Assembly: GCA_023388385.1 (NCBI GenBank)
Contig: JAEWGK010000203.1
Location: 1-25,810, forward strand
Length of the DNA: 25,810 nt
Direction of reading: 5' to 3'
Origin: Actinomycetes bacterium
GTDB lineage: Bacteria; Actinomycetota; Actinomycetes; Mycobacteriales; Mycobacteriaceae
Notes under the pieces: model-generated
What the model was told of the DNA's origin: nothing
Seen by the model: the letters and a program-made list of their open reading frames with translations, nothing else
The model's database searches: none
Made by a program: the position numbers and the translations under genes
In this document: positions 8,145-15,518 of the stretch, in pieces
Position numbering within the stretch: position 1 is the first letter of the stretch
Layout of the letters: every line of letters begins with the position of its first letter

Positions 8145-10244
8145 TCAGGCCCGCGCGGCCTGGATCGACTCGCGGGCGGCGGCGACGACGGCGTCCACCG
8201 TCATGCCGAATTCCTCGAACAGCTTCTGGTAGGGCGCGGAGGCGCCGAAGTGCTCGATGGAGACCGGGCGGCCGGCGTCGCCGAGGTGGCGGTACCACGG
8301 CATCGCGATGCCGGCCTCGACGGAGACACGGGCGCGGACCCCGGCGGGGATCACCGACTCGCGGTATCCGGCGTCCTGCTTCTCAAACCACTCGAGGCAC
8401 GGGACCGAGACGACGCGGGCGGCGACGCCCTCGCCGGCCAGCACATCAGCGGCCGCGACGGCGATCTGGACCTCGGAACCAGTGGCCATGAGGATGACAT
8501 CCGGCTCGCCCTCGGCGTCGCGCAGGACGTAGGCGCCGCGGCGGACGCCCTCGGCGGCGAGCTCCTTCGTGCCCTCGAGCACCGGGACATTCTGGCGGGT
8601 CAGGGCCAGGGCCTTCGGCCCGGCCGGGCCGTCGATGACGGCGGCCCACGCGGCGGCGGTCTCGTTGGCGTCGGCCGGGCGGAACGTCGTCATGCCCGGG
8701 ATGGCGCGCAGGGTGGCCAGCTGCTCGATCGGCTGGTGCGTCGGCCCGTCCTCGCCAAGGCCGATGGAGTCGTGCGTCCAGACGTAGATGGGGGAGATGC
8801 CCATCAGGGACGCCAGGCGCACGGCCGGGCGCATGTAATCGGAGAAGATGAGGAACGTGCCGCCGTAAGGGCGGGTGCCGCCGTGCAGCGCGATGCCGTT
8901 GAGGATGGAGCCCATCGCGTGCTCGCGGATGCCGAAGTGCAGGTTGCGCCCGTAGGGGGAGGTGCTCCACGTGCCGGTGGCGATCTCCTCCGGGCCGAAC
9001 GACTTCTCGCCCTTGATGACCGTGTTGTTGGAGCCCGCGAGGTCGGCCGAACCGCCCCACAGCTCCGGCAGGGCCGCACCGAGCGCCTGCAGCGCCGCTT
9101 CCGAGGCCTTGCGCGTGGCGACGCCCTTGGCGTCCGGCTCCCACGTCGGCAGGTCGGCGTCCCAGCCCTCCGGCAGGGTGCGGGCGGCGAGGCGGTCGAA
9201 GAGCGCGCGGCCCTCCGGGTTGCGCCGCGACCAGGCGTCGAAGGACTCCTGCCACACGGCGCGGGCCTGCTTCGCGCGCTCGCCGAGGGCGCGGGTGTGG
9301 GCGATGACCTCGTCGGAGACCTCGAAGGTCTTCTCCGGATCGAAGCCGAGCTCCTGCTTGATCAGGCGGACCTCGTCCTCGCCCAGGGCGGCGCCGTGGG
9401 AGGCGCCGGTGTTCATGGCGTTCGGGGCCGGGTAGGCGATGACGGAGCGCACGCGGATGAAGGTCGGGCGCTTGACGTCGGCCTTCGCCTCCTCGACGGC
9501 GCGCTCGAGGGCCGCGACATCCTCGCCGCCGTTGACCTCGATGACCTGCCAGCCGTAGGTGCGGTAGCGATCGGCGACGTTCTCCGTGAAGGCGATGGTG
9601 GTGTCGTCCTCGATGGAGATGCCGTTGTCGTCCCAGAAGACGATGAGGTTGCCGAGCTGCTGGGTGCCCGCGAGCGAGCCGGCCTCGGCGGTGACGCCCT
9701 CCTGGACATCGCCGTCGGAGGCGATGACGTAGACGTAGTGGTCGAACGGGGACTCGCCGGCCGGGGCCTCCGGGTCGAACAGACCGCGCTCCCGGCGGGC
9801 CGCCATCGCCATGCCGGCGGCGGTGGCCAGGCCCTGGCCCAGCGGGCCGGTCGTGATCTCGACGCCCTTCGTGTGGCCGTACTCGGGGTGGCCCGGGGTG
9901 AGGGAGCCCCACGTGCGCAGCGCCTTCAGGTCATCGAGCTCCAGGCCGAACCCGGCGAAGTAGAGCTGGATGTACTGGGTGAGGGAGGAGTGGCCGCAGG
10001 ACAAGACGAATCGGTCGCGGCCGACCCACTCCGGGTCAGCCGGGTCGTGGCGCATGACGCGCTGGTACAGCGTGTAGGCCAGCGGGGCGAGGCTCATCGC
10101 GGTGCCCGGGTGGCCCGAGCCGCACTTCTGGACCGCGTCGGCGGCCAGCACGCGGGCGGTGTCGACCGCGCGAGTGTCCAGGTCCGTCCAGTCGTCGGGG
10201 TACTTGCGCTCGACTCGCGCCTGCAGCTCCGGGGAGAGGGTCAC
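8145..10244 (-). CDS. tkt: transketolase
   Basis: This thiamine-diphosphate enzyme transfers two-carbon ketol units between pentose phosphate sugars. From the GTG at 10244 the product is 699 residues, the usual family length. Visible features are [14 protein letters not shown] (from residue 41), [13 protein letters not shown], the ThDP motif starting SDGD (176-179) and ending DDN (205-207), the pyrimidine-domain stretch [15 protein letters not shown], and the C-terminal-domain TGSEVQIA. The start is fixed by AGGAGGA (10259-10253) 8 nt upstream and by the family N-terminus TLSPELQA; the upstream open frame to 10430 is non-coding. It heads the tkt-tal-zwf-opcA-pgl run and diverges from ctaB. 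Confidence 0.96.
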   Translation of the reverse strand: MTLSPELQARVERKYPDDWTDLDTRAVDTARVLAADAVQKCGSGHPGTAMSLAPLAYTLYQRVMRHDPADPEWVGRDRFVLSCGHSSLTQYIQLYFAGFGLELDDLKALRTWGSLTPGHPEYGHTKGVEITTGPLGQGLATAAGMAMAARRERGLFDPEAPAGESPFDHYVYVIASDGDVQEGVTAEAGSLAGTQQLGNLIVFWDDNGISIEDDTTIAFTENVADRYRTYGWQVIEVNGGEDVAALERAVEEAKADVKRPTFIRVRSVIAYPAPNAMNTGASHGAALGEDEVRLIKQELGFDPEKTFEVSDEVIAHTRALGERAKQARAVWQESFDAWSRRNPEGRALFDRLAARTLPEGWDADLPTWEPDAKGVATRKASEAALQALGAALPELWGGSADLAGSNNTVIKGEKSFGPEEIATGTWSTSPYGRNLHFGIREHAMGSILNGIALHGGTRPYGGTFLIFSDYMRPAVRLASLMGISPIYVWTHDSIGLGEDGPTHQPIEQLATLRAIPGMTTFRPADANETAAAWAAVIDGPAGPKALALTRQNVPVLEGTKELAAEGVRRGAYVLRDAEGEPDVILMATGSEVQIAVAAADVLAGEGVAARVVSVPCLEWFEKQDAGYRESVIPAGVRARVSVEAGIAMPWYRHLGDAGRPVSIEHFGASAPYQKLFEEFGMTVDAVVAAARESIQAARA

Positions 10245-10339
10245 GTTCGTCGTCCTCCTGAGTAGGTCGTCGGGGGTGTCCGGCGGGAACGGCCGCGGCG
10301 CGCGACGGCGCCGGGCCCGCATTCCGGCCCGTTGCCCAC

Positions 10340-10345
10340 AGTCTA
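10340..10345 (-). promoter_or_regulatory. possible -10 element of the tkt operon
   Basis: TAGACT reads 10345 to 10340 on the minus strand and matches TANNNT. It would give a leader of about 90 nt before the tkt GTG. No convincing -35 lies 17 nt further upstream. Confidence 0.3.
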
Positions 10346-10506
10346 GGGGGCCGCCCGGCATTCGCGCGGACGGTCCGTCGGCAAGTTCCCGCAACCGGCC
10401 CGCACCATGCTCGACCCGCCCGGGCAACACCCGCCCACACAGACCCGGGCCCGGAATGCCCCCGGGGTATCGGCGGGGCGGTGCACGTCCCGGCGATCGC
10501 AGCGGC

Positions 10507-10512
10507 TACGAT
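10507..10512 (+). promoter_or_regulatory. possible -10 element of ctaB
   Basis: TACGAT in the context ggcTACGATtcg is a good match to the actinobacterial -10. It predicts a leader of about 135 nt containing the inverted repeat at 10547-10576. The -35 is not recognisable. Confidence 0.35.
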
Positions 10513-10654
10513 TCGATCCCGTACCGGGGCGGCCCGCCCGGATCCGGCGCGGGGGCACCCTTCAGCCGCCCCGCGCGGGCGATCGGGAACCGCGGCGCCG
10601 CCCCGTCCGACCGTTACGGAGGCCGGACGACACCCACGACCCGCAGGAGGACCA

Positions 10655-11575
10655 TTGCTGGACACCGTCAAGGCGTACGTCGCGCTGACGAAGCCCCGCG
10701 TGATCGAGCTGCTCCTCGTCGCCGCCATCCCCGCCATGCTGCAGGCGGACCGCGGCCATGTCGACGTCCTGCTCATCCTCGGCACGCTCGTCGGCGGCTG
10801 GATGGGCGCGGCGGCGGCGAACACGTTCAACATGGTTGTCGACTCCGACATCGACAAGGTCATGCGGCGGACGTCCAGGCGCCCCCTGGCGAAGCAGACG
10901 GTGAGCAACCGCGCGGCCCTCATCTTCGGCGCCGTGCTGACGCTGGTGAGCTTCCTGTGGCTGTGGCTGCTGTGCAACTCGCTGCTGGCCGCCGTGTTCA
11001 TCCTCCTGACGATCGCGTTCTACGTATTCGTCTACACGATGTGGCTGAAGCGCCGCACGGACCAGAACGTCGTCTGGGGCGGCGCGGCCGGCTGCATGCC
11101 GGTGCTCGTCGGCTGGGCGACCATCACGGACAACTCCGCCCACGTCACCGGCTCCGCGCACTGGTGGCAGGCCATCGTCCTGTTCATGGTCATCTTCTTC
11201 TGGACGCCGCCGCACACCTGGGCCCTGGGCCTGCGCTACCGCGAGGACTACGAGGCCGCCGGCGTGCCCATGATGCCCGTGGTGAAGGCCCCGCCGGAGG
11301 TCACCATCCGCATCATCTGGTACACGGTCGCCACCGTCGTCACCACGCTGCTGCTCGTGCCCGCCGCGGGCCTCATCTACCTGCTCGTGGCGCTCGCCGC
11401 CGGCATCTGGTTCATCATCGCCGCCGTCCAGCTGCACCGCGGCGTTCTGGCGGGCGAGGAGATCAAGCCGATGAAGCTGTTCCTGCTTTCCAACAACTAC
11501 CTGGCGCTGGTCTGCGTCGGCCTGTCGGTCGACGCGGTGCTGGGCCTGACGACGGTGTCGCAGATGCTGCCCTGA
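10655..11575 (+). CDS. ctaB: protoheme IX farnesyltransferase (heme O synthase)
   Basis: This integral membrane prenyltransferase joins farnesyl diphosphate to protoheme, giving heme O for cytochrome aa3 oxidase. The product is 306 residues from the TTG at 10655. Family signatures are [16 protein letters not shown] (residues 6-21), the first Asp-rich motif [12 protein letters not shown] (56-67) followed by RRPL, the conserved [14 protein letters not shown], and the second motif [19 protein letters not shown]. Several hydrophobic segments fit the UbiA fold. The start is uncertain: AGGAGG (10645-10650) lies only 4 nt before the TTG, and a CTG at 10658 is the alternative. The open frame upstream to 10481 has no family character. 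Heme A synthase ctaA is nearby on the other strand. Confidence 0.94.
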   Translation: MLDTVKAYVALTKPRVIELLLVAAIPAMLQADRGHVDVLLILGTLVGGWMGAAAANTFNMVVDSDIDKVMRRTSRRPLAKQTVSNRAALIFGAVLTLVSFLWLWLLCNSLLAAVFILLTIAFYVFVYTMWLKRRTDQNVVWGGAAGCMPVLVGWATITDNSAHVTGSAHWWQAIVLFMVIFFWTPPHTWALGLRYREDYEAAGVPMMPVVKAPPEVTIRIIWYTVATVVTTLLLVPAAGLIYLLVALAAGIWFIIAAVQLHRGVLAGEEIKPMKLFLLSNNYLALVCVGLSVDAVLGLTTVSQMLP

Positions 11576-11582
11576 CGCCCTC

Positions 11583-11624
11583 GCGCCCGAACGGGGCGCA
11601 GGACGCATGCCCGCCCCGGCGGGC
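11583..11624. terminator. convergent terminator between ctaB and qor
   Basis: Two hairpins fill the 49-nt gap between the ctaB and qor stop codons. GCGCCC (11583-11588) pairs with GGGCGC (11594-11599). GCCCGCC (11609-11615) pairs with GGCGGGC (11618-11624). Being inverted repeats they can fold in either transcript. There is no U-tract. Confidence 0.55.
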
Positions 11625-12593
11625 CTATGGCAGCAGCACGATGGCGCCGGTTGTGCGCCGCGCCTCCAGGTCCTCATGGGCGCGGGCGGCGTCGGCGAGC
11701 GGGTACGTCGCCGAGGTGCGCACGTCCAGCTCACCGCGGGCGACGCGGCCCAGGACGTCACCGGCGCGCTCGCGCAGCTCCTCGTCCGTCGCGATGAAGT
11801 GGCGCAGGTGCGGGCGGGTGAGCATCAGCGACCCGTGCTTGTTCAACTCCTGCGGGTCGAACGGCTCGACGGCGCCGGACGCCGCGCCGAACAGGACGAC
11901 GAGCCCCCGCACCCGCGCCGAGGCGAGCGAGCCCGCGAAGGTCGCCCGGCCGACGCCGTCGAAGACGACGTCGACGCCGCAGCCGCCCGTGAGGTCCCTG
12001 ACCCTGTCCGGCACGTCGTCGCCGTAGAGCAGGACGTGGGCGGCGCCGGCGGCGCGGGACAGCTGCGCCTTCTCCTCCGTCGACGTCAGGGTGATCGGCG
12101 TCGCGCCGAGCGCCCGCGCATATTGCGTCAGCAGCAGGCCGACGCCGCCTGCGCCCGCGGTGATGAGGCAGGTGTCGCCCTCCCCGAGGTGCGCCACGGA
12201 CGTCGCCAGGAAGTGCGCGGTGCAGCCCTGGAGCATGACGGAGGCCGCGGTCTCCGCGGTGATGCCGTCGGGGACCGGGACCAGCCGCCCGGCGGGCAGC
12301 ACGGTGCGCTGCGCGTAGGAGGCGTCGTCGTCGCACCACGCGACGCGGTCGCCAGGGGTCAGGCCGCGGACGCCCTCGCCGACGGCCTCCACGATGCCGG
12401 CGCCCTCGCCGCCCGGGATGAACGGGAGGTCGCGGGGGTAGATGCCCTCGCGCTGGTAGACGTCCGTGTAGTTGACGCCGGCCGCCTCGACGCGGACCAG
12501 GGCCTCGCCGGGCCCCGGCTGCGGATCGGGGAGGTCGGTCGCGTGCTCGAGGACAGACGGTCCGCCGAATTGCCTGACGATGATTCCTTCCAT
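11625..12593 (-). CDS. qor: quinone oxidoreductase, zeta-crystallin-like (MDR family)
   Basis: This is a zinc-independent medium-chain dehydrogenase/reductase that probably reduces quinones or enones with NADPH in the cytoplasm; the true substrate is unknown. The protein has 322 residues. Visible features are VRVEAAGVNYTDVYQREG (N-terminal catalytic domain), FIPGGEGAGIVEAVGEGV, and the Rossmann nucleotide motif ITAGAGGVGLLLTQYARALGA (GAGGVG at 147-152). No structural-zinc cysteine cluster was seen, as expected for quinone oxidoreductases. The ATG at 12593 is preceded by TATCAT 6 nt upstream and no Shine-Dalgarno, suggesting a leaderless transcript. It sits between ctaB and ctaA, a typical corynebacterial position. 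Confidence 0.9.
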   Translation of the reverse strand: MEGIIVRQFGGPSVLEHATDLPDPQPGPGEALVRVEAAGVNYTDVYQREGIYPRDLPFIPGGEGAGIVEAVGEGVRGLTPGDRVAWCDDDASYAQRTVLPAGRLVPVPDGITAETAASVMLQGCTAHFLATSVAHLGEGDTCLITAGAGGVGLLLTQYARALGATPITLTSTEEKAQLSRAAGAAHVLLYGDDVPDRVRDLTGGCGVDVVFDGVGRATFAGSLASARVRGLVVLFGAASGAVEPFDPQELNKHGSLMLTRPHLRHFIATDEELRERAGDVLGRVARGELDVRTSATYPLADAARAHEDLEARRTTGAIVLLP

Positions 12594-12599
12594 GGCGCC

Positions 12600-12605
12600 A
12601 TGATA
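12600..12605 (-). promoter_or_regulatory. predicted -10 element of qor (leaderless start)
   Basis: TATCAT reads 12605 to 12600 on the minus strand, a near-consensus -10. It leaves 6 nt before the qor ATG, so the transcript would start at the initiation codon. No ribosome site is present. Confidence 0.55.
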
Positions 12606-12638
12606 CGGACGCGTCCCCGGAGCGGAACCGTGTGCGCG

Positions 12639-13652
12639 TCAGACGGTGGCGGCGCGCTCGGAGTCCCCCTTCGGGGAGCCCGTGGCGCGGGCGGTGCCGC
12701 CGAGGCGGCGCCGGCCGAGCTGGAAGATGATGGCGGTCAGCGCGACGACGACCGAGGAGCCGCCGACGTGAAACGGCACGAGGACCTCCGGCACGCCGGT
12801 CCAGTACTGCGTCATGCCGATGCCGGCCTGGACGACGATGGCGGCGATGAGCCACCAGGTGCGTGTGACGACGGGCGCGCCGGCCCGGGCGGCGAGCAGC
12901 CCGAACAGCAGGCCGATGGTCAGGCCGAGGTACAGGTACATGAAGCCGGCGTGGATGTGGCTGAGTTCGATGATGGGCAGCTGCAGGCGGTCCTCCGGCA
13001 TGACGGCGGCGTCGCCGGCATGGGGACCGGCACCGGTGACCATCGTGCCCGTGACCAAGGTGCCCGCCATGGCGATGCCGGCGCCGGCGGCGAGGCCGCG
13101 GAGCATCGGCGGGTAGGTGTCGGTCGGGGGCCCGTCGTCGGGGTCCTGGACCTTGACGTAGAGCATGCCGGCGAGCCAGACCAGGAGCATCGACGGCAGG
13201 AAGTGCAGGGCGACGACGTACCACTTCAGGTCCACGTGGACCGAGATGCCGCCGATGACGGCCTGCAGGATGATGCCGAGGCCGTTGATGACGACCAGCC
13301 AGAGGATCGCGCTGCGGCGGCCCGCACGCAGGACCGCGAGGAACGTAGCGATGGTCACGGCGATGAGCACGAACGTCAGCAGGCGATTGCCGAACTCGAT
13401 GGCCTGGTGAAGCACCGGCGCCGCGCCCTCGACCGGCACGAAGCTGCCGGGGTGGCACTGCGGCCAGGTGTCGCAGCCCAGGCCCGATCCCGTCACGCGC
13501 ACGATGGAGCCGGTCACCGTGATGCCGCCCTGCGCGATGAGGAGCAGCAGCGCCAGGATCTTCTGGAGCCGCATGGACGGCAGGGGGAGGAACTGGAGGG
13601 GCAGCTTCGGCTCCGCGGGGGCGTGCGCGGTCGCCTTGTTCGTGGGTGTCAC
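12639..13652 (-). CDS. ctaA: heme A synthase (COX15/CtaA family)
   Basis: This membrane enzyme oxidises the C8 methyl group of heme O to a formyl group, giving heme A. From the GTG at 13652 the product is 337 residues with about eight hydrophobic segments in two similar halves. It shows the extracytoplasmic cysteine pair in LGCDTWPQCHPG (C60, C66), the heme-ligand region HQAIEFGNR (H82), and further conserved histidines in ALHFLPSM, HIHAGFMYLYLG and VPFHVGGSS. The longer upstream frame runs into the permease gene and is rejected. TAGGAT lies 7 nt before the GTG and could be a -10 of a leaderless transcript; its AGGA could also act as a weak ribosome site. It works with the nearby ctaB. Confidence 0.94.
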   Translation of the reverse strand: MTPTNKATAHAPAEPKLPLQFLPLPSMRLQKILALLLLIAQGGITVTGSIVRVTGSGLGCDTWPQCHPGSFVPVEGAAPVLHQAIEFGNRLLTFVLIAVTIATFLAVLRAGRRSAILWLVVINGLGIILQAVIGGISVHVDLKWYVVALHFLPSMLLVWLAGMLYVKVQDPDDGPPTDTYPPMLRGLAAGAGIAMAGTLVTGTMVTGAGPHAGDAAVMPEDRLQLPIIELSHIHAGFMYLYLGLTIGLLFGLLAARAGAPVVTRTWWLIAAIVVQAGIGMTQYWTGVPEVLVPFHVGGSSVVVALTAIIFQLGRRRLGGTARATGSPKGDSERAATV

Positions 13653-13659
13653 GGGGCCG

Positions 13660-13665
13660 ATCCTA
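13660..13665 (-). promoter_or_regulatory. predicted -10 element of ctaA
   Basis: TAGGAT reads 13665 to 13660 on the minus strand, 7 nt before the GTG start. The same hexamer lies 8 nt before the ABC ATPase start. AGGA inside it could instead be a Shine-Dalgarno, so the reading is ambiguous. Confidence 0.42.
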
Positions 13666-13684
13666 CCCCCTGCGCGGGGTGGCT

Positions 13685-13731
13685 CCCGAACCGCGCCGGG
13701 CCCGTTCGGGGGTGCCTCCGGGGGCATGCCC
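13685..13731 (-). terminator. terminator region downstream of the ABC exporter genes
   Basis: On the minus strand, after the permease stop at 13739, lie the palindrome GGGCATGCCC (13722-13731) and then a hairpin of CCCGAAC (13685-13691) with GTTCGGG (13704-13710), loop 12 nt. It sits upstream of the ctaA -10 and probably separates the ABC transcript from ctaA. Confidence 0.5.
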
Positions 13732-13738
13732 GGGGCAG

Positions 13739-14530
13739 CTAGTCGGAGGTCGAGTCGAAGCGGAACCAGCGCAGCGCCGCCCACGTCGCGACGGCGAACC
13801 AGGCGAGCAGGATAAGGCCGCAGATCCACTCGATGCGGCTTTCGAACGCGCCCATGATCGCCTCGGTGAGGGCGACCGACGGGACGACCGACAGCGCGTC
13901 GACCGCACCGTCCGACAGGCCCGGGCCGAGGGCGACGAGCGCCGCGGCGCCGACGAGCACGAACCAGATGAGGTTCGCCAACGCGAGGATGAGCTCCGCG
14001 GACATCGTGCCTCCCATGAGCAGGCCGATGACGGTGAACACGGCGGTGCCGAGGAGCATGATCCCGAACGCGGCGGCGAACTCGCCAATCGGGGCCCGCA
14101 TGCCCAGGGCGACGGCGACGGCGGTGAACAGAACGTACTGCAGGATGGAGACGCACAGCACGGCGCCGGTCTTGCCGGAGATGATGGCCCACTTCGGCAG
14201 GCCCGATGCGCCGATGCGCTTGAGCGCCCCGTAGCGGCGGTCGAAGCCGACGGCGATGGCCTGGCCCGTGAATCCCGCGCTCATCGAGGCGACCGCGAGC
14301 GAGAACGGGTACACCGCCCTCAGCGGGTCCTCGGCGTCGAGGACGGGAACGAGGGTGAAGCCGACGAGCAGCGCCAGCGGAATGAAGACGGACAGGAGCA
14401 GCTGCTCGCCGTGGCGGAGGATGAGCACCGCCTCCATGCGCGTCTGCGCCAGCAGGATCCGCCCGATCGAGTTGCGGCCCGGGGCCGGGGCAAACGTCCC
14501 GGCGGGGAAGCGGCTTCCGGTGTCGGTCAC
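13739..14530 (-). CDS. ABC-2 type transporter permease
   Basis: This is the membrane half of an ABC exporter whose ATPase is encoded immediately upstream. From the GTG at 14530 the product is 263 residues with about six hydrophobic segments (for example LLLSVFIPLALLVGFTLVPV, YVLFTAVAVALGM, LILALANLIWFVLVGAAALV and ICGLILLAWFAVATWAALRW). The topology fits ABC-2 permeases of the antibiotic/lipid export type. The GTG is 2 nt after the ATPase stop, with GAGGAA at the end of that gene as ribosome site, so translation is coupled. The substrate cannot be read from the sequence. The conserved place between mptB and ctaA hints at, but does not prove, a role in envelope or respiratory biogenesis. Confidence 0.87.
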   Translation of the reverse strand: MTDTGSRFPAGTFAPAPGRNSIGRILLAQTRMEAVLILRHGEQLLLSVFIPLALLVGFTLVPVLDAEDPLRAVYPFSLAVASMSAGFTGQAIAVGFDRRYGALKRIGASGLPKWAIISGKTGAVLCVSILQYVLFTAVAVALGMRAPIGEFAAAFGIMLLGTAVFTVIGLLMGGTMSAELILALANLIWFVLVGAAALVALGPGLSDGAVDALSVVPSVALTEAIMGAFESRIEWICGLILLAWFAVATWAALRWFRFDSTSD

Positions 14531-14532
14531 GA

Positions 14533-15465
14533 TCAGTTCCTCATCTCTCGGCCGGTGATGTCCAGGAAGACGTCCTCCAGGCTGCGGTGGACCACTCGCA
14601 GCTCCGTGATCAGGACCCCCTCGGCGGCGCACCACGCGGCGAGGCGCGCGATGCCGTCCGGGTCGCCCGCTCCGGAGAGTCGGTACCGCTGCGGCGCGGT
14701 TTCGGCCACCGCGATGCCGCCGCCGAGATCCGACGCCATCCGGGCCGCGTCGACGGGCTCCTCAAGTTCGACGTCCACGCCGCCGGAGGAGGCGATGCCG
14801 GTCAGCTCCGCCGGCGTGCCGCAGGCGACGGTCCGCCCCCGGTCGATGATGTGGACATCGTCGGCGAGCGCCTCGGCCTCGTCCATGAAGTGCGTCGTCA
14901 GCACGATGGTCGCGCCGTCGCGGCGCAGCGACGAGACCAGATCCCACACGGCGATGCGGGACTGCGCGTCGAGGCCCGCCGTCGGCTCGTCGAGGAACAC
15001 GAGCTCCGGCCGGCCCACGAGGGCGCAGGCGAGCGACAGACGCTGCTGCTGGCCCCCGGACAGGCGCTTGTAGCTGGTGCCGCGGTGCCGGGCCAGGCCG
15101 ACGACGTCGATGAGCCAGTCCACGTCCATCGGGTTCGCGGAGTAGGAGGCCGCGAGCTCCAGCATCTCGCCGACGCGGATGCCGGGGTAGGCGCCGCCGC
15201 CCTGGAGCATGATGCCGATGCGCTCGCGGAGGCGGTCGGCCGCCCGCCACGGGTCCATGCCCAGCACCTCCACGGTGCCGGCGTCGGGGCGCAGGAAGCC
15301 CTCGCACATCTCGATCGTCGTGGTCTTCCCCGCGCCGTTGGGGCCGAGCAGGGCCAGCACGCGGCCCCGCTCCAGCTCCAGATCCAGGCCGTCGACGGCG
15401 GCGACGCCGTCGTAGCGCTTCGTCACGCCTGACAGGCGCAGGGCGGGTGGGGTTCCGGTGGTCAC
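14533..15465 (-). CDS. ABC transporter ATP-binding protein (drug/lipid exporter type)
   Basis: This is the ATPase partner of the downstream ABC-2 permease. From the GTG at 15465 the product is 310 residues. It has Walker A GPNGAGKTTT (41-50), the Q-loop in IMLQGGG, signature LSGGQQQRLS (135-144), Walker B LVFLDEPTAGLD (155-166) and the H-loop in TTHFMDEAE. The C-terminal 80 residues form the accessory domain common in the DrrA/CcmA-like export group. The open frame upstream to 16323 is antisense-phase shadow of mptB and is rejected. The start lies 8 nt after TAGGAT, a possible -10 of a leaderless mRNA, although the same bases contain AGGA. Substrate unknown. Confidence 0.9.
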   Translation of the reverse strand: MTTGTPPALRLSGVTKRYDGVAAVDGLDLELERGRVLALLGPNGAGKTTTIEMCEGFLRPDAGTVEVLGMDPWRAADRLRERIGIMLQGGGAYPGIRVGEMLELAASYSANPMDVDWLIDVVGLARHRGTSYKRLSGGQQQRLSLACALVGRPELVFLDEPTAGLDAQSRIAVWDLVSSLRRDGATIVLTTHFMDEAEALADDVHIIDRGRTVACGTPAELTGIASSGGVDVELEEPVDAARMASDLGGGIAVAETAPQRYRLSGAGDPDGIARLAAWCAAEGVLITELRVVHRSLEDVFLDITGREMRN

Positions 15466-15473
15466 GGGCAACC

Positions 15474-15479
15474 ATCCTA
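15474..15479 (-). promoter_or_regulatory. predicted -10 element of the ABC exporter genes
   Basis: TAGGAT reads 15479 to 15474 on the minus strand, 8 nt before the GTG start. It is identical to the ctaA hexamer. AGGA within it could alternatively serve as a ribosome site at 9-nt spacing. Confidence 0.4.
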
Positions 15480-15492
15480 AGGGACGCGCGGC

Positions 15493-15514
15493 GAACCCCC
15501 GCGGAACCCCCGCG
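15493..15514. repeat. tandem 11-bp repeat (two perfect copies)
   Basis: GAACCCCCGCG occurs twice back to back, at 15493-15503 and 15504-15514. It lies in the 53-nt gap between the mptB stop and the ABC ATPase start, and covers where a -35 element or an activator site for the ATPase promoter would fall. Confidence 0.6.
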
Positions 15515-15518
15515 AGGA

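Larger units (their letters stand above)
10245..10654. promoter_or_regulatory. divergent tkt / ctaB intergenic region
   Basis: This 410-nt gap lies between divergent start codons and contains no gene I can support. It should hold promoters for the pentose phosphate operon (minus) and for ctaB (plus). A TAGACT -10 candidate for tkt reads at 10345-10340 and a TACGAT -10 candidate for ctaB at 10507-10512. A GC-rich inverted repeat, GCGCGGGG (10547-10554) with CCCCGCGC (10569-10576), falls in the predicted ctaB leader. Confidence 0.55.

Noticed and set aside
7719..10265. Plus-strand open frame of 848 codons opposite tal and tkt
   Set aside because: Shadow of tkt and tal in a GC-rich genome; no domain or ribosome site.
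11607..13742. Plus-strand open frame of 711 codons opposite qor and ctaA
   Set aside because: Mirror frame of two conserved genes with a low-complexity product.
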